From Alloprevotella sp. oral taxon 473 str. F0040 (GTDB lineage Bacteria > Bacteroidota > Bacteroidia > Bacteroidales > Bacteroidaceae): a stretch of DNA of 64,000 bases. The position numbers and the translations under genes are program-made. This document shows, one piece after another, positions 52,733-62,782 of this stretch. Each line of letters begins with the position of its first letter. Position 1 is the stretch's first letter. The notes beneath the pieces were generated by a model, which was given only the letters and a program-made list of their open reading frames with translations, ran no database searches and was not told the origin of the DNA. The stretch covers positions 107,263 through 171,262 of the forward strand of contig NZ_KB290718.1 of assembly GCF_000318095.2 (NCBI RefSeq). The letters are read 5' to 3'.

Positions 52733-53548
52733 ATGATTACAAAAACTATCCATTTCTTTTGGTGCAGTGAAGGAGACTTTCCACCATTAGTACAACAATG
52801 CATAGCCTCATGGAAAAAACATTGTCCAGATTATAAGATTCGTCATTGGACAATGGCTGATGCTAGAGCCATTGATAATGTATTTCTTCAAGAAGCACTT
52901 GACCATAAAAAATGGGCTTTTGCAGCAGACTTCATACGCTTCTATGCAGTCTATCATGAAGGTGGCATCTACTTAGACACGGATGTGGAACTCTATCAAT
53001 CACTAGACCCACTACTTCATCATGATGCCTTTATTGGGAGAGAGCGTTCCATCCACTATGAAGGTTGGAGAATTGGAACCAATTGCTTTTTAACTTCACA
53101 CGCTTTTGGTGCGATTCCCCATCATCCTTTCTTTAAGCTTTGTTTGAGCTACTATGATGATCGGCATTTTGTCTTAACTAGTGCAAAGCATCTTCCTGCT
53201 ACACTTAAGTATGATCAAACGATATTACCTTATATCCTATCAGAGATAGCTCGGCAGTTTGGTTACAATCCCAGTGCTCTAGCAGGCAAGACCATACAGA
53301 CACTGCAAATCCAGGCAAACGATGCTATTTCACAGAGTACTCTCATCGTTTTTCCTAATACCTATTTCGATGCAATAAAAAGCACTCTAAATAGTTTTGG
53401 ACACCATCATGCGCTCGGCAGTTGGCGTGACTACTACGGAGACAGATTCTCCTATACACTCTCCTACAAAATTAAATGGAGATTACTAGCTCCACTCAAG
53501 TGGTTAATCGAAAAATTCTTCGATGCTAACGTCGTGCAGTTGATATAA
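52733..53548 (+). CDS. Glycosyltransferase family 32 (capsular sugar transferase)
   Basis: 271 aa. IHFFWCSEGDFPPLVQQCIASWKKHCPDY and GGIYLDTDVELY with the DXD motif are the marks of the GT32/Gly_transf_sug family. It has no membrane segment apart from an amphipathic C-terminus and acts at the inner face of the membrane on lipid-linked units. It is the first glycosyltransferase of the locus, 135 nt after wzc. A paralogue is at 62.8 kb (same IASWKKW and YFDTDVEV motifs). The sugar is unknown. Confidence 0.85.
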   Translation: MITKTIHFFWCSEGDFPPLVQQCIASWKKHCPDYKIRHWTMADARAIDNVFLQEALDHKKWAFAADFIRFYAVYHEGGIYLDTDVELYQSLDPLLHHDAFIGRERSIHYEGWRIGTNCFLTSHAFGAIPHHPFFKLCLSYYDDRHFVLTSAKHLPATLKYDQTILPYILSEIARQFGYNPSALAGKTIQTLQIQANDAISQSTLIVFPNTYFDAIKSTLNSFGHHHALGSWRDYYGDRFSYTLSYKIKWRLLAPLKWLIEKFFDANVVQLI

Positions 53549-53568
53549 CATTTTACTCATATATTATA

Positions 53569-54570
53569 ATGGCAACAACTGATAAACATAACAATGAGAT
53601 TCCTCTCGTTAGTATCGTTGTCCCCATATACAATTCAGCCTCCTACCTTCCTCGATGTCTTGATAGCATCTTGAAACAAACATATACAAACTGGGAATGC
53701 ATTTTAATTAATGACGGCAGTACAGATAATAGTTCTGAGATTGCTCAGAATTATGTTGCAAGAGATAGTCGTTTTAGTCTATATTCTCAGGAGAATCGTG
53801 GTCTTTCGGCTGCTCGCAATTTGGGATTAGACCACGCAAAAGGTAAATGGCTTGCTTGTGTAGACAGTGATGATGAGTTACTACCCGAATACCTTGCAGT
53901 GCTCTGCGAAACGGGTGAAAAGAACAACGCAGACTTGGTAAATGGAAGCAGACAAACGGTTCATGAGAATGGACCTAGAATTCCTTTCATTATAGAAGCC
54001 ATTGTCTGCCACACGAAAGATGCACAGCTAGAGTATTTGCACCATGACCATCTGGTCACCATTGTTAAACTCTTCCGAATGGATATCATTCGAGACAATA
54101 AACTCCGCTTTAACACTAACATACGCTGGGCGGAGGATATCATTTTTGTTTTAGAGTTTTATCTTCACACCCAATGCTACGCTGCATGCTCACAACCCAA
54201 CTACTTGTATCACATAAGAAATGATGATAAAAGCCACCTCCACAAACAGTTTTTTGGGCTGCAAGAAGAATTGGCTTTATGGAATACCCTTGTTCCTCTT
54301 TGCGAAAAGTTTATTAGCAAGTACCCTCTACTTGCCCATAAACTACCCTATACATTCGGGTTGGCAAGATTTTTGGATAGGCTTTTTAAAACCATTGAAC
54401 AACAGAAAAAAACAGCCTTTGAACGCTACAAACTGTATCGGCTTATCAATCTCCCTGTTAGGCTAGTATATCCGGAGAGTAAAGCCCAAACCCTTCGCTA
54501 TTGGTTATTATACAAGAAACAATATTTCCTTTTTGCACTCAGTCGAATATGGTTAAATAGAGATCAATGA
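53569..54570 (+). CDS. Glycosyltransferase family 2
   Basis: 333 aa. PLVSIVVPIYNSASYLPRCLDSIL, LINDGSTDNS, GLSAARNLGLDHAKG and CVDSDDEL (DXD-like) are textbook GT2. A later AEDIIF holds the likely catalytic base. It is soluble, and its stop overlaps the next start (ATGA), so it is coupled to the next gene. It is in the exopolysaccharide operon; the sugar is not known. Confidence 0.9.
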   Translation: MATTDKHNNEIPLVSIVVPIYNSASYLPRCLDSILKQTYTNWECILINDGSTDNSSEIAQNYVARDSRFSLYSQENRGLSAARNLGLDHAKGKWLACVDSDDELLPEYLAVLCETGEKNNADLVNGSRQTVHENGPRIPFIIEAIVCHTKDAQLEYLHHDHLVTIVKLFRMDIIRDNKLRFNTNIRWAEDIIFVLEFYLHTQCYAACSQPNYLYHIRNDDKSHLHKQFFGLQEELALWNTLVPLCEKFISKYPLLAHKLPYTFGLARFLDRLFKTIEQQKKTAFERYKLYRLINLPVRLVYPESKAQTLRYWLLYKKQYFLFALSRIWLNRDQ

Positions 54571-55556
54571 AAACTATAACTACTGAAAAACACCACGCAA
54601 CCTGCTCCGTACTTATTAGTATTGTCATGCCAACTTATAATAGGGCACACTATATTACTCGGTGCATTGAAAGTATCTTAACTCAAAGCTATACCAACTG
54701 GGAACTATGGGTTATAGATGATGGGAGCACAGATGAAACCTCGCAAATCGTCCAAGACTATATCTCAAAAGATGAGCGTATCCATCTGTATGCACAAGAA
54801 AACCAAGGCCCATCTACCTCTCGAAAAATTGGCATACGATTATCAAAAGGGGCCTGCATCACCTTTGTTGACTCTGACGACTACATTGAACCTCATTATC
54901 TCGAGCATTTATTAGAGCCACTAAAAATCTTCCCCAATTTAGAATGTATCAAGGGAGGCTACTGTCGACACGAAAAAGGCAGAACAACCATAATCAGGGC
55001 ATTAGAAATTAGTAATTATCTTCCGTCTGAGGCGATAGCGCAGCCATTCCATGCTAGGCCAATTTGGAGTATGCTTTGGAGTACATCATTCTTGAAAAGC
55101 CATCTAGATGCAATCCCAGACAATATAAATCTGGCCGAAGATGTTATCATGACTCTTCTAATGTACCCACATTTGAAGAATGTGTGCTTTTCTCCTCATG
55201 CAGATTATCATTATATTGTTCATGGAAATAATATATCATATAACCCTTACCCAGTAAAACAACTCCTCAATGTTTCTTCGGCTTTAATTACAGCAGCTAA
55301 ACACCCATATTGGCACAATTCAGTACTAGTTTTCTCACTACAATTTTCCATGATAGCAAAAACTCTCAAAGAAATTGTAAGAACTAGAGGAACAACAAAT
55401 CAAAAAATAGCCTTATTGAAACAACTCCCAGCCCCAATGCTAGTGTACCGTTTTTTTAAACGACGCGTCGGCTTCGGCTCTTTTTTGTATACATGGCTTT
55501 TAAAGCATAGATTATACAAGACACTTCTATTCATTGCGAATTATCGTTTATGTTGA
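54567..55556 (+). CDS. Glycosyltransferase family 2
   Basis: 329 aa. SIVMPTYNRAHYITRCIESILTQ, VIDDGSTDETS, GPSTSRKIGIRLSKG and FVDSDDYIEPH are GT2 motifs, with AEDVIM as the acceptor-side acid. It is similar to the gene before it (same length and order of motifs), perhaps an old duplication. Translation is coupled by a 4-nt overlap with the upstream gene. The sugar is unknown. Confidence 0.9.
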   Translation: MKTITTEKHHATCSVLISIVMPTYNRAHYITRCIESILTQSYTNWELWVIDDGSTDETSQIVQDYISKDERIHLYAQENQGPSTSRKIGIRLSKGACITFVDSDDYIEPHYLEHLLEPLKIFPNLECIKGGYCRHEKGRTTIIRALEISNYLPSEAIAQPFHARPIWSMLWSTSFLKSHLDAIPDNINLAEDVIMTLLMYPHLKNVCFSPHADYHYIVHGNNISYNPYPVKQLLNVSSALITAAKHPYWHNSVLVFSLQFSMIAKTLKEIVRTRGTTNQKIALLKQLPAPMLVYRFFKRRVGFGSFLYTWLLKHRLYKTLLFIANYRLC

Positions 55557-55695
55557 TGTTGGATTTATACATTCAAAGACCGACCTCTATATAGCGTAGT
55601 AAAGAACTAGGCTGAATCCTTGTAACAACATAGACACGACTAGATAGAAATAGCATCTCGTAAGTTTATCAATAACTATCAGAGCATATATATAT

Positions 55696-57255
55696 ATGAC
55701 AGAAACTAGATTAAATAATCAAGAATTTAATGCGCGCCGCGCTTCAAAAAATGCTGCTCTTCTCATCTTTCGCTCTGTTATCACTGTTATCATTGGATTA
55801 ATAACTTCACGTATTATTTTTAATGCTCTAGGAATAGAAGATTATGGTATTAATGTCGTAGTTGCAGGTATTCTTCCTGCTTTCACTTTCGTTGGAGGCA
55901 TTTTGGCCACAGCCACTTCACGTTTCCTCACTTTTGAGATTGGAAGAGGAAACAAACAACTCATCCGAGAGACATTCACAGCGACATTTTATGCTCATTT
56001 AGCGTTAGCCGTTATTCTAGTATGCATCTGTGAGTTTGGAGGAGTCTATTTGCTTCATCATAAGCTAAACATCCCTGAGATAAGAGAAGAGGCCGCTATG
56101 ATAGCTCTACAATGTGCTATTGTTGGGGTATTCTTTAATATTACTCAGGCACCATACAATGCTATTCTTATAGCAAGAGAGCAATTTAAGATTTATGCCT
56201 ATGTGTCATTGATAAGTGCATTATATGGTCTATTATCTGCTTTACTCGTCAAGTATACAACCTTTGACAAACTTATAATCTACGTCATACTAGGGTTTAC
56301 CAACAGTGTCGGCAGCACCCTATTCTTACGCTACTATTGTTTACGCCATTATCAAGAAGCGCGCATTTATCGTCGCAGTCGTTTGACGATTCTAAAGCCA
56401 ATTTTAGTGTATACAGCATGGGAGCTTTTCGGTAATTCCTGTTTGGCAATTTACAATCAATCACGCAACTATTTGGTGAATGTCTTCTTTGGAGTTACCT
56501 ACAATAGCTCAACAAGTGTAGCTACTACTGTTTCAGGGTCTATCAATGGATTTACAAGCCCCATACAATCTGCATTTTCTCCCTCCATTACCAAGCAATA
56601 TGCTCAAGGCAATCTAAAGGAGATGCAAAGAGCAATGAAAACAACACTACGATTTAGCCTGATAGTATATGCAATGATTGCTATTCCCTTAGCATTTAAC
56701 GCAGAATTACTATTTCAATTGTGGTTAAATTCAGTTCCGATTGCTGCTCCTGACGTCCTGCGCTGGATTTTATTAGCGAGTTTTTTCGGACTTATGACTA
56801 GCCCTCTAGGGCTAGCTATCCATGCAACTGGAAGAATGCAGTTAATTTCTATTATAGGAGGCATCTATGTACTTGCCCAGTTTTTTATTATCTTTGCGCT
56901 ATATAGTTACTATCACAACTACCTACACGCATTTATGGTAATCGCTATGGGCAACTTTATTGAAGTTTTTCAGCGCGCCGCTATTCTCAAGAAACAACTC
57001 CCACAATTGCCATTACGGCCCTTATTTGTGGTAAATGCTAAAGTGATATCTCTTGTACTCTTTGCTTCTATTTTCCCCTTTATCCTCAAGGACTATATCA
57101 CAAATCCTATACTCTATTTAGTCATAACAACATTGCTTTACATCACCATACTAGGTAGCACTGCCTTTTTGCTTCTTTTAGAGCAACACGAACGTGATAT
57201 CATACGGCAGTATGTTTTACAGTTCAGTGTAAAAATACGTGGTTCTCAAAAATAG
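55696..57255 (+). CDS. wzx: Polysaccharide flippase (Wzx-like, MOP superfamily)
   Basis: 519 aa with about 12-14 membrane helices. The N-terminal sequence RASKNAALLIFRSVITVIIGLITSRIIFNALGIEDYGI is typical of the polysaccharide transport group. It flips undecaprenyl-linked repeat units from the cytoplasmic to the periplasmic face of the inner membrane. A/T-rich, with 139 nt before it and no clear promoter. With wza, wzc and the polymerase start at 63.5 kb it defines a Wzy-dependent route. Confidence 0.92.
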   Translation: MTETRLNNQEFNARRASKNAALLIFRSVITVIIGLITSRIIFNALGIEDYGINVVVAGILPAFTFVGGILATATSRFLTFEIGRGNKQLIRETFTATFYAHLALAVILVCICEFGGVYLLHHKLNIPEIREEAAMIALQCAIVGVFFNITQAPYNAILIAREQFKIYAYVSLISALYGLLSALLVKYTTFDKLIIYVILGFTNSVGSTLFLRYYCLRHYQEARIYRRSRLTILKPILVYTAWELFGNSCLAIYNQSRNYLVNVFFGVTYNSSTSVATTVSGSINGFTSPIQSAFSPSITKQYAQGNLKEMQRAMKTTLRFSLIVYAMIAIPLAFNAELLFQLWLNSVPIAAPDVLRWILLASFFGLMTSPLGLAIHATGRMQLISIIGGIYVLAQFFIIFALYSYYHNYLHAFMVIAMGNFIEVFQRAAILKKQLPQLPLRPLFVVNAKVISLVLFASIFPFILKDYITNPILYLVITTLLYITILGSTAFLLLLEQHERDIIRQYVLQFSVKIRGSQK

Positions 57256-57302
57256 ATATGGCTATCTCAAATCATCCTTGAATATAGAAAATCGTCTCTT
57301 TT

Positions 57303-58289
57303 ATGATACAAACTCATTATATAGCCTATGCCTGCAATGAACCTTATGCGCAATACGTTGCCGTGAGTTTGAAATCATTGTGTGATAGTCAACCTTGCCA
57401 TACCAATGTCTCGTGGGAAATCCACATACTCACTGACGGACTCTCTAAGAAATCAAAACAACAACTTGAAGCTGTTTCCTCATTGCGCAATGACTTTAAG
57501 CTAACAATACATACGATTCAAGCAGAGAGATTAAAGGGACTTCCGATAGAACGATTCACACACATCACGTACTTTCGTTTCTTCATAGCTGATGTTATCC
57601 CTCATGCTAATCGTGTATTCTATATTGACACAGACTGTTTGGTACTAGATGATTTAAGCGGTTTGTTCAATACACCCTTAGACAAAACAATCGGAGTTGT
57701 CACTAAACCAACTGATGAGGATAATAAACGACGGTTAGGGCTATCAGAGAAGAATAATTATTTCATTGCAGCTCCGATACTCATAAATATTCCCCTATGG
57801 AATGAGAGAAACTATACTCAACGATTGATTCAGTGGTGTCACGACCACAAGCATATTTTACGATATCCCGATCAGGATGCTCTGAACGTAGTACTACAAG
57901 ATGATTTGGTCCAACTACCTATGCGCTATAATGTTGCTCCATTTTTTCTAAGTTATCAATTATTTAAGACTAGTGCTTTACTACCACAAATCAGAGACTG
58001 CCTTTTCTCTCCTGCCATTGTTCACTTTGCTTCTGGTGCTCCTTGGTATCAAGATGAAGTACAACATCCCTTTGCTCACTTGTGGCACGCGACAAATGAG
58101 ACTCTAGATAAACCAGCTAAAATCACTTATCGCTGTAAAGGGTGGTTAAGATTAAAACACCAAATCAAATTTTGGCTGTTTCCTGCAAGCCGCCCTAAAG
58201 CTCCATCCTTGCAAGAACTACAAGAAAAATTCCTTGAAAGCACTTGTACTAGCCCCCAACAAAGATTAGACACAAGCATAGAACCATAG
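57303..58289 (+). CDS. Glycosyltransferase family 8
   Basis: 328 aa. IAYACNEPYAQYVAVSLKSL at the N-terminus and RVFYIDTDCLVLDDLS with the DXD motif are GT8 (LgtC/glycogenin-like) marks. DQDALNVVL and the late IVHFASGAPW close the active site. The basic, hydrophobic C-terminus (about 275-300) may hold it at the membrane. It resembles the next gene (GT8 at 58.5 kb). These enzymes usually transfer galactose or glucose with retention; the real donor is unknown. Confidence 0.9.
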   Translation: MIQTHYIAYACNEPYAQYVAVSLKSLCDSQPCHTNVSWEIHILTDGLSKKSKQQLEAVSSLRNDFKLTIHTIQAERLKGLPIERFTHITYFRFFIADVIPHANRVFYIDTDCLVLDDLSGLFNTPLDKTIGVVTKPTDEDNKRRLGLSEKNNYFIAAPILINIPLWNERNYTQRLIQWCHDHKHILRYPDQDALNVVLQDDLVQLPMRYNVAPFFLSYQLFKTSALLPQIRDCLFSPAIVHFASGAPWYQDEVQHPFAHLWHATNETLDKPAKITYRCKGWLRLKHQIKFWLFPASRPKAPSLQELQEKFLESTCTSPQQRLDTSIEP

Positions 58290-58494
58290 ATATTTATGGA
58301 CTTTTCTATTTCGGAGGAAATAAAAAATAACTGAGACTTTTGCAGCGATAATCTTCATGTAGCTTGTAGCTCCTCTAAACAGCGCAATAGAGGGACTTAC
58401 AAGAATCATCAAAATCACCTACCTATATCCAATTAACTCTAACCACAGATACAGAATTATAGGTAGTCCAACACTCACACTAAACTAGCACTCT

Positions 58495-59448
58495 ATGACT
58501 ACTTATCACATAGCCTTTGCTGCAAATACTGCTTACGTACCATATGCTCTGGTTACGATTCATAGTATTATGGCACATCAGCCTAAGCAAGCAGACGAAT
58601 CCTATTGTTTCCATTTAATTACAGAAAAGGGAACAAACCATAGGAAAGACGTTCGAGAGTTTTTGGGCACGTATAAGAATGCCCAACTGGTAACCCACCT
58701 CATTGATCCCCTAAAATATAAGAAGTTTGATCATCCCGTTTTCACCCTATGGACGAACATTCGTGCGGAACTCCCCAACTTGCTACCGAATGTTGATAGA
58801 GTTTTGTATCTAGACACAGACACTTTGGTCGTTGGAGACATACGCCCTCTTTTTAAAATGAACCTTGAAGGTAAATCCTTGGCAATGGTGGAAGAAGCAT
58901 TCCTTCGCAATAGGACAGATAGGAGTATTCCATCCTACTTGACATTGCCTATATTTAATGCGGGAGTAATGCTTATGGATTTGTCACAACTGCGTGCAGA
59001 ACAGTTTACAGAATCATTTTGGAACTTCTTGGAAACTAATTATGACACACTTGCTCTTCCCGATCAGAACGTTATCAATATCCTATATAAGGACCGTATC
59101 CATCCATTACCCCAGGCCTATAATGTAAATTCAGTCTTTCTATGTAGACAAGAACCATACATACCTCAATATAAAGAGGAGCTGCAACAGTGTTTATGGT
59201 CACCAATCATCATTCACTACGCACGTACAGCCCCATGGTTCATTGATGGGCAAAAACATCCTTTTCACCAACTTTGGATTGATTTTAATCATTCTCTCAA
59301 GTATCCAGCACCACTCACCTATGAGGCCAAAGGAAAGATTCTACGTTTCAAAGTTTGGCTCAAAATGTGGCTAATGCCTAGCTGCAAGCCACTCCCCATT
59401 TCAATCGACTTGCTAAAAGAGCGATGGTCTTCTATCCCTGATGCCTAA
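58495..59448 (+). CDS. Glycosyltransferase family 8
   Basis: 317 aa. IAFAANTAYVPYALVTIHSIM, RVLYLDTDTLVVGDI (DXD), FNAGVMLMDL, LPDQNVINIL and IIHYARTAPW are GT8 motifs. A basic C-terminal amphipathic segment is shared with the GT8 before it. The 205 nt before it contain no gene. The stop overlaps the next GT2 start region by 8 nt, so they are cotranscribed. Donor unknown. Confidence 0.9.
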   Translation: MTTYHIAFAANTAYVPYALVTIHSIMAHQPKQADESYCFHLITEKGTNHRKDVREFLGTYKNAQLVTHLIDPLKYKKFDHPVFTLWTNIRAELPNLLPNVDRVLYLDTDTLVVGDIRPLFKMNLEGKSLAMVEEAFLRNRTDRSIPSYLTLPIFNAGVMLMDLSQLRAEQFTESFWNFLETNYDTLALPDQNVINILYKDRIHPLPQAYNVNSVFLCRQEPYIPQYKEELQQCLWSPIIIHYARTAPWFIDGQKHPFHQLWIDFNHSLKYPAPLTYEAKGKILRFKVWLKMWLMPSCKPLPISIDLLKERWSSIPDA

Positions 59449-60496
59449 CCCTGATATGAATTCTCTTTCTGTAATCATCCCTCTGTATAATGTGGCCCCT
59501 TATCTTGAGACCACTTTAGACAGTATTGCCCGACAGACACTTCGAGATTTTGAGGTGATTCTGGTGGACGATGGGAGCACTGACGGCACACACAAAATAG
59601 CAGAGCATTATTGCCTACAACATCCGACATGGCAACTCATCTCACAACAGTGTCAAGGAGTAAGCGTGGCCAGAAACGTTGGAACCCTCCAAGCTAAAGG
59701 TGACTATGTGGTATATGTAGATGGAGATGATTGGTTAATGCCCCAGACTTTACAGACTCTTCTCTACATCGCGACACAAGCACAAGCAGATTTAGTGCAA
59801 TGTGGGTTTTTCTATGCGTATGATACTCATCTACTTTACGATAGTCGTAGACAACACCCTAGTGGAGAAAAACAATACTTCAACACTGAAAACGCATTGA
59901 TAGCCCTATGTCGACAACAACCTCTGCTTAACAATTTTCTTTGGGCAAAGCTCATTCGTAGAGACATCGCTCTAGACTGCCCCAATCCTCCTGGAAAAGT
60001 GGCACAAGATGCCTTTGTAATGCACGAAATTGTTTCGCGATGCAAGAAACTCGTAACGACTCCACAACCGTTGTGGTATTACCGTCAGCGTAGTACCGGA
60101 CTTTCAGGTCATTTCTCGGTAAAACGGAAAGACTTACTTGAGGCTTATGAAGTTCGTATCAAATTTTGCCAACAGACTCATCGAGAACATTTGCTAAAAG
60201 AGGTTGTTCCAGAATATATTCATCAGATTTTTCTACATCGAGCAGCAGCCAGACGCAGCCAAGATAAAGCTACTGCTTTGGTCTTTGAACAATATGCTCA
60301 AGAAGCAAGAAAACACTACGCCTCACTCTTTAAGACATACGCTCCATATATTTGGCTAAAATCACAAATTAAGCACTTATCTCTCATCAATTTTGCCCTT
60401 CGTGCGAAGCAAAGATTATCACCTAATCCTATGCTTCGGTATTCATATTCTGAGGTTATTGAAATATGCGCATTTTCATCGCCATCCACTACCTAG
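59441..60496 (+). CDS. Glycosyltransferase family 2
   Basis: 351 aa from the ATG at 59441; the ATG at 59456 (MNSLSVIIPLYN) is equally good for the domain. Motifs: LSVIIPLYNVAPYLETTLDSI, LVDDGSTDGT, GVSVARNVGTLQAKG, VDGDDWL (DXD). It overlaps the upstream GT8 by 8 nt and the downstream GT4 by 31 nt, which shows a tightly packed operon. The sugar is unknown. Confidence 0.9.
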   Translation: MPNPDMNSLSVIIPLYNVAPYLETTLDSIARQTLRDFEVILVDDGSTDGTHKIAEHYCLQHPTWQLISQQCQGVSVARNVGTLQAKGDYVVYVDGDDWLMPQTLQTLLYIATQAQADLVQCGFFYAYDTHLLYDSRRQHPSGEKQYFNTENALIALCRQQPLLNNFLWAKLIRRDIALDCPNPPGKVAQDAFVMHEIVSRCKKLVTTPQPLWYYRQRSTGLSGHFSVKRKDLLEAYEVRIKFCQQTHREHLLKEVVPEYIHQIFLHRAAARRSQDKATALVFEQYAQEARKHYASLFKTYAPYIWLKSQIKHLSLINFALRAKQRLSPNPMLRYSYSEVIEICAFSSPSTT

Positions 60497-61671
60497 AAAT
60501 AGGAGGAGTAGAAACGAGCCTAATCAATCTACTTCAAGCACTCGATCCTGAACGTGTCGAGGTGGACTTGTTTGTGTATGATCCACGTGGAGAGATGATG
60601 GAGTTTATCCCCAATAGGGTAAATCTGCTCAAAGCCCCTAAAGCTTACAACTATATCGAACGCCCAATCAAAGAAGTTCTTCTTGCTGGACAATTCAAGA
60701 TAGCTTTAGCAAGACTGAAAGCAAAATGGGAGATGCAACAATACACAAGAGTTAAGCATCCAAAAGATTCTAGTGCCATTTTTGGATATATCGGCAAATG
60801 TATCACTCCTATTTTGCCCTCACTATATTACCTTGGAGAATATGATTTAGCTATATCTTACCTCATGCCTCATAATATAGTGAAGGAAAAAGTGAATGCA
60901 CGCAAAAAAATTGCATGGATTCATACGGACTATAGTACTATTGATGTTAATGCAGATCTGGAACTCCCCATTTGGGATAGTTACAACCACATCATCAGTA
61001 TTTCAGACCACGTGAGCAAAACTTTTAGTACCGTTTTTCCGAGTCTCAGACCTAAATTGCTACGCATAGACAATCTACTGACCTCTGATTTTGTAAGACA
61101 ACGTGCCCAAGGAGAGAGACCTATAGATATGTCTCTCTATAAGGATGCTATTCATTTACTCACTATAGGTCGATACTCTTACCAAAAAAACATCGAAAGT
61201 ATCGCACTTCTATGCCGTTTACTTCGAGAGCAGGGATTGAATATCCACTGGTTTGTCATTGGTTATGGAGACGACACGCTGATTCAAAATGCACTCTCGC
61301 TAGAGCAGATGGAAGGTTATGTCCATTTATTAGGAAAACGTACTAATCCATACCCCTACATAGCTCATTGCGACTGGTACATCCAACCTTCTCGCTATGA
61401 AGGTAAATCAATTGCTGTGACTGAAGCGCAGATTCTTGGCAAACCAGTCATTGTCACAGCCTATCCTACTGCCGCCTCTCAAATAAAACAAGGCAAAGAC
61501 GGCCTCATCGTGCCTATGGATTCTCCTGAAGTCACGGCCAAGGCTATGGCAAAAGCTCTGCGCGACACTCCGCTTCGAGAACATATATTTACTTATCTTC
61601 AAGCTAACGATTATGGCAATGCCGAAGAAGTGGAGAAAATTTATCATCTTGTTAGTGATCTTCATCGGTAA
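60466..61671 (+). CDS. Glycosyltransferase family 4
   Basis: 401 aa. MRIFIAIHYLEIGGVETSLINLLQAL is a typical GT4 N-terminus (GGVE). The donor domain has LLTIGRYSYQKNIESI and the EX7E motif in SRYEGKSIAVTEAQILGKPVIVT. GT-B fold, retaining. The start lies 31 nt inside the previous gene. It probably adds a middle sugar of the repeat unit; donor unknown. Confidence 0.9.
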   Translation: MRIFIAIHYLEIGGVETSLINLLQALDPERVEVDLFVYDPRGEMMEFIPNRVNLLKAPKAYNYIERPIKEVLLAGQFKIALARLKAKWEMQQYTRVKHPKDSSAIFGYIGKCITPILPSLYYLGEYDLAISYLMPHNIVKEKVNARKKIAWIHTDYSTIDVNADLELPIWDSYNHIISISDHVSKTFSTVFPSLRPKLLRIDNLLTSDFVRQRAQGERPIDMSLYKDAIHLLTIGRYSYQKNIESIALLCRLLREQGLNIHWFVIGYGDDTLIQNALSLEQMEGYVHLLGKRTNPYPYIAHCDWYIQPSRYEGKSIAVTEAQILGKPVIVTAYPTAASQIKQGKDGLIVPMDSPEVTAKAMAKALRDTPLREHIFTYLQANDYGNAEEVEKIYHLVSDLHR

Positions 61672-61734
61672 AGAAAAGAATTTCGTAGATATACATTTTA
61701 TCTCTAAGAGAACCCCTCTCAAAAATAAGAAGCT

Positions 61735-62739
61735 ATGAGTGAAAAAACAACAAGAAATATCAGTTTTGACCTTCTTCGCATCTTGGCTTGTCTAATGGTT
61801 CTCACTATGCATGCTCAGCCTACAGTTTCTAACCCTAATGGAATTGTATTATCTGTATCAAGCTATGCCACTGCTCCATGTATAGGATTATTCTTTATGA
61901 TTTCAGGTGCATTAAGACTGTCTCGTCCCATTTCCAGTTATAGACAATTCTTTGTTGGCATCATACATAAAATCATCTATCCTGTACTTTTATGGAATCT
62001 ACTATATGGAATCATAAGCACCATTACACTAGAAAAGTCCTGGTTGGAATGGAGTACTTATCACTTTCTATTTGAGTTGAACAATCCTACATTATGGTTT
62101 ATATTCCCTCTACTAGGTCTTTACCTCTTAACTCCAATTTTACAATCATGGGTACACTCAAGCAATAGAATACACCAACAATACTACTTAATCCTATGGG
62201 GAATCACCCTATGCCTACCATGGTTTAAGGACTATATTCCAATAGAAGAGGGACCTCGTAGCGCATTCTACTATTTTTCTGGCTATATAGGATATTTCCT
62301 TTTAGGCTATTATATCCACCATTATTCTGCGGATCTTACGAGATACTCACTAATAGCTATTTTTCTGGCATGGTTAATACCCACTATTATCAAAGTAACA
62401 AATATCCAGATTAATTTCTATGAGACTTTTTGGTATCTTTCCATTTTTGTAGCTTTCCAGTGCATCTTTTGGATGCAATTAGCCAACCATTCTACTATAG
62501 TAAAAAAAATGATGCAATATCAACCTATTGTACAACGACTTTCACAGCTTACTTTTGGGGTTTACTTAGTACATTGGCTGTTTATTGTATTTATCCGTTC
62601 CTATCTCTCCGTCCACACGACAGGCACTCCTTTCATCTTCGTATATTTAGGAGCGACTATTTTCAGTCTTATCGGTAGTTTCCTTCTCTCATATTTACTC
62701 TCTAAGTTCAGAAGGCTACGATTTATCATAGGTCTATAA
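61735..62739 (+). CDS. Acyltransferase family 3 membrane protein
   Basis: 334 aa with about ten membrane helices. NISFDLLRILACLMVLTMHAQP and PCIGLFFMISGALRL carry the family Arg-His region. It probably acetylates a sugar of the exopolysaccharide (WecH/OafA-type). It lies 63 nt after the GT4 and 43 nt before the second GT32, within the operon. It is divergent from the acyltransferase at 41.6 kb. Confidence 0.88.
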   Translation: MSEKTTRNISFDLLRILACLMVLTMHAQPTVSNPNGIVLSVSSYATAPCIGLFFMISGALRLSRPISSYRQFFVGIIHKIIYPVLLWNLLYGIISTITLEKSWLEWSTYHFLFELNNPTLWFIFPLLGLYLLTPILQSWVHSSNRIHQQYYLILWGITLCLPWFKDYIPIEEGPRSAFYYFSGYIGYFLLGYYIHHYSADLTRYSLIAIFLAWLIPTIIKVTNIQINFYETFWYLSIFVAFQCIFWMQLANHSTIVKKMMQYQPIVQRLSQLTFGVYLVHWLFIVFIRSYLSVHTTGTPFIFVYLGATIFSLIGSFLLSYLLSKFRRLRFIIGL

Positions 62740-62782
62740 AGTTATAGCCCTTTTGTCACACTTGTCTACAAGATACCCTAAC